Below are positions 37,100 to 47,196 of a DNA stretch of 56,683 bases, one piece after another. How positions within the stretch are numbered: the first letter of the stretch is position 1; each line of letters starts with the position of its first letter. The notes beneath the pieces are model-generated. The model was not told the DNA's origin. It saw nothing but the letters and a program-made list of their open reading frames with translations, and made no database searches. The translations under genes were made by a program, and so were the position numbers. Origin of the DNA: Saccharibacillus sp. O23 (lineage in GTDB: Bacteria; Bacillota; Bacilli; Paenibacillales; Paenibacillaceae); NCBI RefSeq assembly GCF_002205895.1, contig NZ_NJDE01000032.1, positions 1 through 56,683 of the forward strand. The letters run 5' to 3'.

Positions 37100-38119
37100 A
37101 TGGAGGAAAAGAAACGAAAACAAGCTGGGCGCAAAGAACATGATAAGGCAGCGCCGACGATCGTAGTCGTCGGCAGCTTGAACATGGATATCGTCATGGA
37201 AAGCGCTCGTGCGCCGGAACAGGGCGAGACGCTGCTTGGCAGCGGCATGCATCTGCTTCCCGGCGGCAAAGGCGCGAACCAAGCGCTGTGCGCCGCGCGG
37301 CTCGGCGCGACGGTCTCGATGATCGGAGCGGTCGGAGACGACGGCTTCGGCGCGGAGATGACGGACGCGCTGGAGCGGGAGGGCGTCGACGTATCGCGCG
37401 TGCTGCGCCGCGCGGAGACGCCGAGCGGCGCGGCGTCGATCTGGCTGGCCGGCGGCGATAACCGGATTCTGGTGTATCCGGGCGCCAACGGCACGCTCGG
37501 CGCGGAGGATATCGCCGCGCCGGAGAATGTCCGCCTGCTGCAAGAGGCGGACGCGGTGCTCATCCAGCTGGAGATTCCGCTGGATGCCGCGGTCAGAGCC
37601 GCGACGATCGCGCGCGAAGCCGGCGCGATCGTCGTGCTCAATCCCGCTCCGGCGGCGGAGCTGCCGGAGGCGCTGCTGCGCGGCGCGAGCGTGCTCACCC
37701 CGAACCGGGGCGAGCTTGCCGCGCTGGCGGGCGCGCCTACGGACGGCGACGCGCAGCTCGCGGCCGCCGCGCGCAAGCTGGCCGCCGCGAGCGGCGGCGC
37801 CGTCGTCACGACGCTCGGCGAAGCCGGAGCGCTCGTGCTTGAACGGCAGGGCGGGACCCCCGAAGCGGTCCCGGCAGCCCAAGCCGGCCCGGTCGTCGAT
37901 ACGACGGGGGCCGGAGACTGCTTCAGCGCCGCCTTGGCGGTGGCGCTGGCGCGCGGGAGCGCGCTGCCCGAGGCCGCGCGTTATGCCGCCTGTGCGGCCG
38001 CTCTCGCCGTCACGCGCCTCGGAGCGCAGGGCGGCATGCCCGCCGAGGCGGAAGTCGACCGGCTTTATTCGGCCGGCCTTTCCGGTTCCGCAAGCCCCGC
38101 CGACGAGTCCGGCGCCTGA
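37100..38119 (+). CDS. rbsK: ribokinase
   Basis: 339-aa PfkB-family kinase of the ribokinase type, phosphorylating ribose to ribose 5-phosphate. VVVGSLNMDIVMESARAPEQGE and LPGGKGANQALCAARLG are the ribokinase N-terminal signatures; DTTGAGDCFSAAL carries the catalytic Asp. There is a charged N-terminal extension (MEEKKRKQAGRKEHDKA) and the third codon position is strongly G/C. No ribose transporter or rbsD gene is nearby. Its last 55 bp overlap the 3' end of the convergent acetyltransferase gene. Confidence 0.9.
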   Translation: MEEKKRKQAGRKEHDKAAPTIVVVGSLNMDIVMESARAPEQGETLLGSGMHLLPGGKGANQALCAARLGATVSMIGAVGDDGFGAEMTDALEREGVDVSRVLRRAETPSGAASIWLAGGDNRILVYPGANGTLGAEDIAAPENVRLLQEADAVLIQLEIPLDAAVRAATIAREAGAIVVLNPAPAAELPEALLRGASVLTPNRGELAALAGAPTDGDAQLAAAARKLAAASGGAVVTTLGEAGALVLERQGGTPEAVPAAQAGPVVDTTGAGDCFSAALAVALARGSALPEAARYAACAAALAVTRLGAQGGMPAEAEVDRLYSAGLSGSASPADESGA

Positions 38120-38586
38120 TACACCATGCAGTAGAACGGCTTCATGCCTTCCGGCGTCATCCGTTCGTACAGATCGGTAATGGCGAAGCCGGCCTTGCGG
38201 TAAGCCGAGATCGCCCGCTGATTCCAAGTCAGCACCTCCAGATCGATCTCTTGGCCCGGAACGCGGCGCAGCGCTTCGTCGGCGACCGCGCGTACGAGCC
38301 GCGCGCCCATTCCGCGGCCGCAGAGATCCGGACGCATGCCGATCCCCAGCCGGGTCGTGCCGCCGAGCGGAAAGAGTTGGGCGAAACCGCAAAATACGCC
38401 GCCCCGGTGCGCCGTCACGTATTGTTGAACACGCAGCTCGGGATCGCCGAATTCGATCCCGAGCTTTTGCATGTCCGGCCACGGCATCCAGCCGTAAATA
38501 TCGTACGGAGGCTCGTACGCCCAGCCGCAGACCTCTTCGGCCTCTTGTTCCGTCATCGTATGAATCTCGAAGGATAAGGTATCCAT
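38065..38586 (-). CDS. GNAT-family N-acetyltransferase
   Basis: 173-aa acetyltransferase of the GNAT fold. The acetyl-CoA loop is visible as GMRPDLCGRGMGARLVRAV, followed by EVLTWNQRAISAYRKAGF, the usual motif B. The substrate is unknown. The C-terminal 18 codons overlap the ribokinase gene on the other strand. Ribosome site GGAGAG before the ATG. Confidence 0.92.
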   Translation of the reverse strand: MDTLSFEIHTMTEQEAEEVCGWAYEPPYDIYGWMPWPDMQKLGIEFGDPELRVQQYVTAHRGGVFCGFAQLFPLGGTTRLGIGMRPDLCGRGMGARLVRAVADEALRRVPGQEIDLEVLTWNQRAISAYRKAGFAITDLYERMTPEGMKPFYCMVYQAPDSSAGLAEPERPAE

Positions 38587-38760
38587 AAGAACTTCTCTCC
38601 TTGTTCGAAAAATTCCCTTTAAATAGGAAAAAGCCCGTTTAAGCCTTGTACAGAAGGGTAATCATAATTACGTTGAAAAATTTCATGGAGGTTTGAAACC
38701 TTTTCAGCCTTTCGTTCGTTTAACAGGTAGTTCACACTTTTACCCCAAAGAAAAAGACAT

Positions 38761-38799
38761 GAAAAAACCGCACCAGATGATAGCGTTCATCTAATGCGG
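38761..38799 (-). terminator. terminator of the NlpC/P60 gene
   Basis: On the minus strand CCGCATTAGATGA / TCATCTGGTGCGG with a 6-nt loop, then TTTTTTC. The 315-bp gap between the acetyltransferase and NlpC genes holds only this and AT-rich sequence. Confidence 0.85.
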
Positions 38800-38901
38800 C
38801 CGATGCCTCGAAAGGCGTCTTATTTCAAACCTTTAAGGAAATGATCCATTTCGAATACCGAGCGTAATCCGGACCTGCTGTTAAGAGGTAAAGATTTCGG
38901 C

Positions 38902-39348
38902 TTAGTTGGAGAAGCGGGCAGCGCCCACGTAACGTTCTGCATAATAACTCGAGCTCAGGTTGTCGTAACGAACTCCGTTCGAAGACGACGAATGGGCGAA
39001 TTTGCCGTTGCCTACATAAATGCCGACATGCGAGATTCCGCGGCCGTTCGTATTGAAGAATACGAGATCGCCTGCACGCAGTTCGTCTTTGCTTACTTTG
39101 CTTCCCGCGCTGTATTGAGCGGAAGATTGACGCGGCAGATCGATACCGATCTTGTCAAACACATAGCTGGTGAATCCCGAGCAGTCAAAACCGTTCGGCG
39201 TGGTTCCGGCAGTGCGATAAGGTGTTCCGAGAACAGAGTCGATTACATCGTCCATTTTGGAATCTGCGTGAGCGTTTCCTGTGGTCACAACGCTGAACGC
39301 GATGGCGAGACCCATTACTGCGGCTGTCAGCTTCTTCTTCAAAGACAT
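38902..39348 (-). CDS. NlpC/P60 cell-wall endopeptidase
   Basis: 148-aa secreted peptidoglycan hydrolase: signal peptide (about 1-28, ending AHA), then a bare NlpC/P60 domain with catalytic Cys56 in NGFDCSGF and His107 in GISHVGIYVG. It cleaves gamma-D-Glu-diamino acid bonds in wall peptides. It has no SH3 or LysM targeting domain. The leader carries a c-di-AMP riboswitch, which ties wall hydrolysis to potassium/osmotic signalling. Confidence 0.95.
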   Translation of the reverse strand: MSLKKKLTAAVMGLAIAFSVVTTGNAHADSKMDDVIDSVLGTPYRTAGTTPNGFDCSGFTSYVFDKIGIDLPRQSSAQYSAGSKVSKDELRAGDLVFFNTNGRGISHVGIYVGNGKFAHSSSSNGVRYDNLSSSYYAERYVGAARFSN

Positions 39349-39365
39349 TGTACCCCTTCCATTTT

Positions 39366-39502
39366 GCCTGCGAGGTTAGCTTAAGGATTCGGTTGAGAAG
39401 GTCCCCCTATGACTCCTCCGTTGCGAAGTCAATTCACCCATAACTGGTTCCCCCGCTTCCCGGTGCCGGAATTTGGCTTAGATCTTGGTTTGCACCGAAA
39501 AA
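39366..39502 (-). promoter_or_regulatory. c-di-AMP riboswitch (ydaO/yuaA)
   Basis: On the minus strand the conserved blocks occur in order: CCGGGAAGCGGGGGAACCA, GGGTGAAT, then CCGAATCC and AAGCTAACCTCGCAGGC just before the NlpC/P60 gene. This is the ydaO-yuaA class, which turns genes off when c-di-AMP binds and is often found before wall hydrolases in Bacillales. Ends are approximate. Confidence 0.92.
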
Positions 39503-39541
39503 GCTCCAGTTGTTATCGTCTTGTTGTCCTTAATTGCATCG

Positions 39542-39571
39542 TGTATATATGGCTTCAATCAAAGTTTACAA
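39542..39571 (-). promoter_or_regulatory. promoter of the riboswitch-NlpC unit
   Basis: On the minus strand TTGTAA (39571-39566) and TATATA/TATACA (near 39549-39542) at 16-18 nt spacing, about 40 nt before the riboswitch. Confidence 0.55.
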
Positions 39572-39817
39572 AGTTGTTACTACTCACAAAACACATTGTA
39601 GCAAAGGACTTAGCCGTTGGCAAACCTTTATTTGCCGGTTCTTGATGCATGTTTGACATGGACCTTCCATCAAGGACGAAGAAACCGCACGGTTAAGCGT
39701 TTTACCGGAGTTTAAAAAAGATGATGTTCACATAAATTTACGAATCCTTACGGACGGGCGATACGCGGACGGCCGCTTTTGAAGCGGAAATCCGTATAAA
39801 AGCCTGGTTTTTTTGTT

Positions 39818-39845
39818 TTGCTTTCGTCTTTTTATCGGATAGAAT
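39818..39845 (+). promoter_or_regulatory. promoter of the YwhD-like gene
   Basis: TTGCTT (39818-39823) and TAGAAT (39840-39845), 16 nt apart, about 90 nt before the start codon. Between the riboswitch and this promoter (39580-39810) I see only a GC hairpin (GGCCGCTT/AAGCGG) and no gene. Confidence 0.5.
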
Positions 39846-39935
39846 AGAAAAAGATGAAGTGTTTTATGAAAAAAGGTTAAGTTTTTGCAAGAATTTGGAA
39901 CGTATTTCGCGGAGAAAGGGGCTGGCAAAGCCGTT

Positions 39936-40448
39936 ATGGAAGAAAAGCAAACAGGCAAAAAACAGCTGGGTCTGAACATCATCAGCAGCAGCCAGAAGAG
40001 CAGCAAACATAAGGGCTTCGGCACCGGAGCCATCAATTTAAATAACGTATCCCCGATCATCGTGGACGAAGGCGAGGCGAAGATCGACGTCGGCGCCATG
40101 CATGCCAAAAGCAAAGTGGAGCGCGGCATCAAATTCACGGCCGAACGACTGGATGCCGAAGGCGGACGCCGGGTATGGCTGGTCTGGGTAGCCGTCGACA
40201 AAACGGAAGAAGGCGGCAGTTACGCGGGCGCGACCGCGTGCGAGATGTGGATCAACAGCGAGACCAAGCGCGGATTCAAGATTCTCGCCGATCACGTCAA
40301 CAAACTGGATTACGCGATCAAACGGAAGATCATCTTGAACGAGATGGACGACGAATCCAAAGCGGCCTTGAAGACGCTGCTGACGACCCACAACGAAGAG
40401 TGGTGGAACAACTCGCCGGACGAGTTGAAGGAAGCGTTGGACGTGTAA
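39936..40448 (+). CDS. YwhD-family protein
   Basis: 170-aa cytoplasmic protein of the YwhD family, conserved in Bacillales near the argS region, function unknown. GLNIISS, INLNNVSPIIVDEGEAKIDVGAMHAKS and VERGIKF are the family landmarks. The frame is open to a TTG at 39885, but homologues begin just before the GLNI motif, so ATG 39936 is chosen; the ribosome site AAAGGGG is rather distant (about 15 nt), so the start is not certain. Confidence 0.85.
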   Translation: MEEKQTGKKQLGLNIISSSQKSSKHKGFGTGAINLNNVSPIIVDEGEAKIDVGAMHAKSKVERGIKFTAERLDAEGGRRVWLVWVAVDKTEEGGSYAGATACEMWINSETKRGFKILADHVNKLDYAIKRKIILNEMDDESKAALKTLLTTHNEEWWNNSPDELKEALDV

Positions 40449-40581
40449 GAAGCGTCGTCAAGCGATCGGGGCGCGGACCGCTCGCGGAAAAGCGGACGAA
40501 CAAGCGGACGCTGCGGCGGCGGGCGAGTTTTGCGCATTTCCCGCACGCCGGGTTCGCGTCCGGCCGTCGTGCCGCGCTAAC

Positions 40582-40625
40582 AGAAAAAGCGTCGCGCCCC
40601 GAGAGGGACGGACGCTTTTTCTTTG
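40582..40625. terminator. bidirectional terminator, YwhD-like / glycosylase
   Basis: AGAAAAAGCGTC / GACGCTTTTTCT stem, with A run left and T run right, between convergent genes. Confidence 0.88.
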
Positions 40626-40682
40626 TCCGGCGAACAGGATAGGTTTCGGCGCCGGAGTCTTCCGCAAGGCGAACTTGGCGCG

Positions 40683-41360
40683 CTACAAATAAAAAGGCTT
40701 CGGCGGATTGGCTTTATCGTTGACCGATACGTAAGGATGATTCTTGACGAAGAACCGCCACGGCTTCGCCGCGTATTCTTCGGCATAGTCGATATTGATC
40801 CGCGGTCCGCAGACGATATCGAGCGCGGAGACGTCGTCTCCGGCTTCCAGATACAGCGGGCTGGTCGGCACGGTCAATCGGCAGCCGTTCAGCGACTTGT
40901 CGATGTCGAGCGCCCGGCACAGCTTGCCGGGACCGCCCGACAAATCGGCGGCCTTTTTCGATCGGATCTTGCGGAAAAAGCGCATGCGGCGCTCGTCTTC
41001 CTCGGTCAGCGGCTCCACGGCGCGGATCAGCACGGCCTGAGGATTATCGGCTTCGCCCGTCACCACGTTGAGGCAGTGGTACATGCCGTAAATGAGGTAA
41101 ATATAAGCCGGGCCGCCGGGACCGAACATAATCTCCGTGCGGTTAGTGCGCCGGTTGCCGTAAGCGTGGCTGCCTTTGTCTTCGATGCCGCCGTAGCTCT
41201 CCGTTTCGATGATCCGGCTGCGGATCTCGCCGATCTCGGTTCGGCGCACGAGCGTCTGCCCGAGCAGGCGGGGCGAAGCGTCCAGCGCCGTCGAAGCGAA
41301 CAAAGCCGCCGGCAGCGGTCGGAAGCCGCTGTCGGACTCGCTGCGGGAATAAGTCTGCAT
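40683..41360 (-). CDS. 3-methyladenine DNA glycosylase (MPG/AAG type)
   Basis: 225-aa base-excision enzyme removing alkylated purines. It has the family signatures RIIETESYGG (catalytic Glu), DKGSHAYGNRRTNR, MFGPGGPAYIYLIYGMYHCLNVV, and LSGGPGKLCRALDI near the middle. Length and order are typical. Ribosome site AGGAGG shortly before the ATG. Transcribed alone. Confidence 0.95.
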   Translation of the reverse strand: MQTYSRSESDSGFRPLPAALFASTALDASPRLLGQTLVRRTEIGEIRSRIIETESYGGIEDKGSHAYGNRRTNRTEIMFGPGGPAYIYLIYGMYHCLNVVTGEADNPQAVLIRAVEPLTEEDERRMRFFRKIRSKKAADLSGGPGKLCRALDIDKSLNGCRLTVPTSPLYLEAGDDVSALDIVCGPRINIDYAEEYAAKPWRFFVKNHPYVSVNDKANPPKPFYL

Positions 41361-41494
41361 AGGGGTTCCTCCTTCGGTCGGGTTTCGCCGCTTTCTCCCA
41401 TCGTAATAAACGCCGAGAGTTCCCGCAAATCGGAATCCGGGAGAAAAGCGGCCGAAAAGTCGCGTCTCCGGCCCTTTTTTTCCGCAAGACTTGC

Positions 41495-41522
41495 TTGAAG
41501 AAGGACCGCCGGACGCTACAAT
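41495..41522 (+). promoter_or_regulatory. promoter of the YwiB-like gene and argS
   Basis: TTGAAG (41495-41500) and TACAAT (41517-41522), 16 nt apart; TATAGT at 41527-41532 is an alternative -10. About 50 nt before the first start codon. Confidence 0.55.
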
Positions 41523-41576
41523 ATGCTATAGTATGATGGAAGAAATCTTCATTAGAGTGATTGGAGCGAAAGCCTT

Positions 41577-42011
41577 ATGTCGGGCATGCACCGCGTCTTG
41601 ATCCGGATCGTCAGCCGCCAAGACGAAGAAACGGTCGAGCAGACGCTCGCCGGACAGCTTTTCGAGAAAGACAAATCGCTGTTTGTCCGTTACGCCGAAC
41701 CCGGCGCGGACGGAAGCGGCGAAGGCGTGCGCACGCTGCTTAAAGTCACGCCGGAAGAACTCAAAGTCATCCGTCACGGCGAGGTGGAATCGGAGCAGTC
41801 TTTCCGCAAGGGGAGCCGTCTGCCCGGTTTTTACCGATCGCCTTACGCGCGTTTCGCGCTGGTTACCCATACCCGGGAACTGCGCGTTCGCATGCAGGGC
41901 CCTTCGGGGGAGATCCGCTGGGAATACGAGCTGGAAGTTCAAGACGTAATCTCGGGCCGCTTTTCCATTAGCTTAACCATACAGGAGGAAGTCAATCCAC
42001 ATGACGATTAA
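41577..42011 (+). CDS. YwiB-family protein (DUF1934)
   Basis: 144-aa protein of the DUF1934 family, a small lipocalin-like beta barrel known beside argS in Bacillales. Landmarks are [37 protein letters not shown] and [12 protein letters not shown]. Its last 11 bp overlap the start of argS, so the two are translationally coupled. Function not established. Confidence 0.9.
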   Translation: MSGMHRVLIRIVSRQDEETVEQTLAGQLFEKDKSLFVRYAEPGADGSGEGVRTLLKVTPEELKVIRHGEVESEQSFRKGSRLPGFYRSPYARFALVTHTRELRVRMQGPSGEIRWEYELEVQDVISGRFSISLTIQEEVNPHDD

Positions 42012-43680
42012 CCCGCTCGAACAGCTTGAGAACACCGTAAGAACGGCCGTCGCCCAAGCGATCGCCAAAGCCGGCCTCGTGGCCGAAACCGACATTCCGG
42101 AGATCGGTCTGGAAGTGCCGAAAGACAAATCGCACGGCGATCTGTCCACCAACGCGGCGATGCAGCTCACCCGGATCGCCAAGAAGAATCCGCGCATGAT
42201 CGCCGAAGCGATCCTCGAGAACTTGGACCGCGAAGCCGCGGGCATCGAACGGGCGGAGATCGCGGGACCCGGCTTCATCAACTTTACGCTGAACAAGAGC
42301 TACCTCTATCCGGTCGTCGCCGCCGTGCACGCGCAGGGCGAGCATTACGGACGGATCGAAGACGGCAAAGGCAAGCGCGTGCAGCTCGAATTCGTCAGCG
42401 CGAACCCGACCGGCAGCCTGCACCTGGGCCATGCCCGCGGCGCCGCCGTCGGCGACGCGCTCTGCAACCTGTTGGACTTCGCCGGGTACGAAGTGACGCG
42501 CGAATACTATATCAACGACGCGGGCAATCAAGTCACGAACCTCTGTTTGTCGCTTGAAGCGCGTTATCTGCAAGAACTGGGCCGCGAAGCCGAAATGCCG
42601 GAAGACGGTTACTACGGCGAAGACATCAAAGGATTCGCGAAAGAATTGGTCGAGCTCGAAGGCGAGCGCTTGATCTCCATGAGCCAAGGCGAGCGGATGG
42701 AGTATCTGCGCACGTTCGGACTGGAGAAAGAAATGCAGAAGATCCGCCGCGACCTCGATCGTTTCCGCGTTCATTTCGACGTCTTCTTCAGCGAGACTTC
42801 GCTCTACGAAAACGGCCAAGTGCTCGACGCGCTCGACGAGCTGCGTTCGCGCGGCGAAGTCTTCGAAGAAGGCGGCGCGACTTGGCTGAGAACGACCAAG
42901 TACGGCGACGACAAAGACCGCGTATTGATCAAGAACGACGGCACCTACACGTATCTGACGCCGGATATCGCTTATCACCGCGACAAATACGCGCGCGGTT
43001 TCGATAAAGTGATGAACATCTGGGGCGCCGATCACCACGGCTATATCCCGCGGATGAAAGCGGCCATGCAGGCGCTCGGCAACGATCCGGACAAGCTGAT
43101 CGTCCTGATCGCGCAGATGGTCAGCCTGTTCCAAGGCGGCGAGAAGGTCAAGATGTCCAAACGTACGGGCAAAGCCGTCACGATGGAAGACCTGATGGAC
43201 GAAGTGGGCGTCGATCCGATGCGTTACTTCTTCACGATGCGCAGCATGGATTCGCATCTCGACTTCGACATGGACCTTGCCGTTTCGACGTCGAACGAAA
43301 ATCCGGCGTTCTACGTGCAGTATGCGCACGCGCGCATTTGCAGCATTTTCCGCCAAGCGGAAGAACAGAACGTCGTGGTGCTTCCGCTCGATCAAGTCGA
43401 TCTGAGCAAATTGACGGCCGCGCACGAATACGACCTGCTGCGCAAAATCGGCGAACTGCCGGAAGAAATCCGCATCGCCGCCGAAGGATACGCGCCGCAC
43501 CGCCTCACGCGCTACGTGTACGAAGTATCGGCGATGCTGCACAGCTACTACAAAGCGGAACGCTTCATTACCGAAGACGCCGCGCTGACTCAGGCCCGTC
43601 TTGCGCTTCTGGGCGCGGTACGCGTCGTGATCGCCAACGTGCTGCGTTTGATCGGCGTATCGGCTCCCGAACGAATGTAA
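42001..43680 (+). CDS. argS: arginyl-tRNA synthetase
   Basis: 559-aa class I synthetase. An N-terminal additional domain (about 1-110) recognises the tRNA D loop. The HIGH-type motif is HLGH in [16 protein letters not shown]; the KMSKS-type motif is [10 protein letters not shown]; the C-terminal anticodon-binding DALR domain carries [17 protein letters not shown] precedes the ATG inside the end of the YwiB-like gene. Confidence 0.97.
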   Translation: MTINPLEQLENTVRTAVAQAIAKAGLVAETDIPEIGLEVPKDKSHGDLSTNAAMQLTRIAKKNPRMIAEAILENLDREAAGIERAEIAGPGFINFTLNKSYLYPVVAAVHAQGEHYGRIEDGKGKRVQLEFVSANPTGSLHLGHARGAAVGDALCNLLDFAGYEVTREYYINDAGNQVTNLCLSLEARYLQELGREAEMPEDGYYGEDIKGFAKELVELEGERLISMSQGERMEYLRTFGLEKEMQKIRRDLDRFRVHFDVFFSETSLYENGQVLDALDELRSRGEVFEEGGATWLRTTKYGDDKDRVLIKNDGTYTYLTPDIAYHRDKYARGFDKVMNIWGADHHGYIPRMKAAMQALGNDPDKLIVLIAQMVSLFQGGEKVKMSKRTGKAVTMEDLMDEVGVDPMRYFFTMRSMDSHLDFDMDLAVSTSNENPAFYVQYAHARICSIFRQAEEQNVVVLPLDQVDLSKLTAAHEYDLLRKIGELPEEIRIAAEGYAPHRLTRYVYEVSAMLHSYYKAERFITEDAALTQARLALLGAVRVVIANVLRLIGVSAPERM

Positions 43681-43689
43681 CGATCGAGG

Positions 43690-43728
43690 CGCGCGGTTCG
43701 GTCCGCCGGTTCGCGCGCTTTCGTTTTC
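43690..43728 (+). terminator. argS terminator
   Basis: GCGCGCGGTTCGG / CCGGTTCGCGCGC stem followed by TTTCGTTTTCG, an imperfect T tract, 10 bp after the argS stop. Confidence 0.65.
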
Positions 43729-43846
43729 GACCTGCGCCGCGGCAAAAATGCTCGGGCTCCTTGCATTTTGCACGCGGATGCGTTTTACTTATCTTGACTT
43801 TTTTCTTGACTACGAATTGCATTAAGTTTTGAGAGGAAGTGTCCAT

Positions 43847-44413
43847 TTGACACCTGCACCGATTGAATTGTCGATCGACAACGAGAAAATCCGCGAAATG
43901 CCGATGGTCGATCTGGCTTTCATGATTTTGAAAAAAGCCAACGAACCTTACTACTATCCGGATCTGATGAAAGAAGTGGCGCGTCAGCGCAGCCTGACCG
44001 ACGAAGAAGCGGCGGACATGATCGCGCAGCTCTATACCGAGATCAACATCGACGGCCGCTTTGCTTGCGTGGGAACGAATCTTTGGGGCCTGAAACGTTG
44101 GTACCCGCTGGAGAAATCCGAAGATCCGGTCGTAAGCTCGAAACGTCCGCGCATCATCAACGACGAGGACGACGACGATCTGGACGAAGATACGACGTTC
44201 AACGCCGACGACGAATCGTTCGACGACGCGAGCGAAGAAGAGGATGACGATCTGTTCGACAACGACGAAGACGACGTGGACGAAGACGTGATCGTCGACG
44301 ACGAGATCGAGGACGAAGAAGAGATCGAAGGCGAAGAGCTGGACGAAGACCTCGAAGAAGAGGAAGAAGAGGAAGAAGAAGAGTACGGGGACGATAACGA
44401 AGACGAAGCTTAA
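43847..44413 (+). CDS. rpoE: RNA polymerase delta subunit
   Basis: 188-aa delta factor of Gram-positive RNA polymerase, which raises promoter selectivity and recycling. A folded N-terminal domain (about 1-85; MVDLAFMILKKANEPYYYPDLM, TNLWGLKRWYP) is followed by a disordered, almost wholly Asp/Glu C-terminal half. The frame extends to 43829, but TTG at 43847 behind GAGGAAG gives the family start. Located before pyrG as in B. subtilis. Confidence 0.95.
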   Translation: MTPAPIELSIDNEKIREMPMVDLAFMILKKANEPYYYPDLMKEVARQRSLTDEEAADMIAQLYTEINIDGRFACVGTNLWGLKRWYPLEKSEDPVVSSKRPRIINDEDDDDLDEDTTFNADDESFDDASEEEDDDLFDNDEDDVDEDVIVDDEIEDEEEIEGEELDEDLEEEEEEEEEEYGDDNEDEA

Positions 44414-44486
44414 TCGGTCTTTCGGCTTTTGTTTTTCCCAAAAGCGGAGCGGAAGAAAGCGGGCCGAAAATGCCTGCTTTCCCTGC

Positions 44487-44515
44487 TTGACAGCCCCCGA
44501 GTCAACAGGTAAACT
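44487..44515 (+). promoter_or_regulatory. pyrG promoter
   Basis: TTGACA (44487-44492) and TAAACT (44510-44515) at 17-nt spacing. The start is expected at the GGGC at 44523-44526, 8 nt after the -10, the arrangement used for CTP-sensing reiterative transcription at pyrG. Confidence 0.8.
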
Positions 44516-44563
44516 ATTGCTTGGGCTTTTGATTTAAGTACGGAATATAATGCAAGAGACGAT

Positions 44564-44600
44564 AAAAAGTGCCCCGTGGACACGGGTGTCACTTTTTTTG
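44564..44600 (+). terminator. pyrG leader attenuator
   Basis: AAAAAGTGCCCCGTG / CACGGGTGTCACTTTTT stem with T run, about 40 nt after the predicted start and 169 nt before pyrG. The C-rich 5' arm (GCCCC) could pair with a poly(G) extension of the 5' end and so prevent termination when CTP is low. Confidence 0.8.
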
Positions 44601-44747
44601 TTTTTTATAGGGTGTTTTTCCATACGCACAGCCATCCGATCTGCTTCACTTGATGCGCCGGAATGTTTTGCTACATCTAAAGGCATGACCGCGAACCGAC
44701 CAATCGCCTACGCTGGAATGGACGGTTTTCGGGCATGCACATAATGA

Positions 44748-46370
<1,623 letters not shown>

Positions 46371-46384
46371 TCTCTGATTTTCGA

Positions 46385-46417
46385 GAAGTCCGGGCCGCGG
46401 CCCGGGCTTCTTTTTTA
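46385..46417 (+). terminator. pyrG terminator
   Basis: GAAGTCCGGGCC / GGCCCGGGCTTC near-perfect stem then TTTTTT, 15 bp after pyrG. Confidence 0.9.
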
Positions 46418-46542
46418 TGCTGATCGCGCACGGAAAACCGTCGACCGCGCCGCGATTTCGGCCGTTTTTTGCCGGACAGGCCGCTTGAAGCTTCCGTTCG
46501 CCGCCGTTAATGGGAAATATTCGGACTTGTTTGCTGGAATTA

Positions 46543-46571
46543 GCAGGAGTAAGATTCAGGGAGTCGAATTA
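46543..46571 (+). promoter_or_regulatory. sigma-H type promoter of spo0F
   Basis: GCAGGAGTA (46543-46551), 11 nt, then GTCGAATTA (46563-46571). This fits the sigma-H consensus RNAGGAWWW-N11/12-RNNGAATWW closely. spo0F is sigma-H dependent in B. subtilis. TTCGACG at 46626-46632 resembles a Spo0A box (6 of 7). Confidence 0.65.
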
Positions 46572-46683
46572 GTTTCTAGATCAAAAAAAGGCGATGACGC
46601 GAGAGGCGCGCCCGGGGGCGCGAAGGTTCGACGGCATGCGCAAGGGCCGGCGGACAGCGGAAAAATCGGGGAGGATCAGCAAA

Positions 46684-47052
46684 ATGAGCGAACACAAAAT
46701 ATTGATCGTCGATGACCAGAACGGCATTCGCATGCTACTGAACGAAGTATTCGGCAGCGAAGGCTATAAGACCTATCAGGCGGCTAACGGCAAGGAAGCG
46801 TTGAATCTTTTGCAAAAAGACCGACCCGATCTGGTGCTGCTGGATATGAAAATCCCGGGCATGGACGGGCTGGAGATCCTTCGCCATATCAAAGCGTTCG
46901 ATCCGAGCATCAAAGTGATCATGATGACGGCATACGGCGAATTGGACATGATCAAGGAAGCCAAAGATCAGGGAGCGCTGATGCATTTTACCAAACCTTT
47001 CGACATCGACGAGATGCGATTGGCCGTAGGTCGTTACCTGCGCGGCGAATGA
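46684..47052 (+). CDS. spo0F: sporulation phosphorelay response regulator Spo0F
   Basis: 122-aa single-domain receiver without output domain. The acidic pocket is Asp10-Asp11, phosphorylation site Asp54 in [13 protein letters not shown], Thr in VIMMTAYG, and Lys104 in HFTKPFD. It takes phosphate from sporulation kinases and passes it to Spo0B. The frame extends upstream to 46594, but GGGGAGG before ATG 46684 sets the start. Next to fbaA as in B. subtilis. Confidence 0.95.
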   Translation: MSEHKILIVDDQNGIRMLLNEVFGSEGYKTYQAANGKEALNLLQKDRPDLVLLDMKIPGMDGLEILRHIKAFDPSIKVIMMTAYGELDMIKEAKDQGALMHFTKPFDIDEMRLAVGRYLRGE

Positions 47053-47196
47053 ACGTCCCGACATCGTTTTGTTCATGTAAATTCCTTGTAACTTTACAAC
47101 CAGACTGTTTAGTATTTCACGAGACAGTGCTATAATAGGCAAGTATGGATGTCGGCTCAAGATAGAAATCCAACATTTAATTTAGGAGGAACAACC

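Noticed and set aside
38820..38900. Possible tiny ORF on the minus strand ending RSVFEMDHFLKGLK
   Set aside because: The tail looks protein-like, but the frame has no start codon with ribosome site and would begin inside the NlpC/P60 gene; it cannot be supported.
39692..39706. Third copy of the TAAGCGTTACC operator (GGTTAAGCGTTTTACC)
   Set aside because: Similar in outline, but it lacks the exact core and lies in a gap without a matching promoter.
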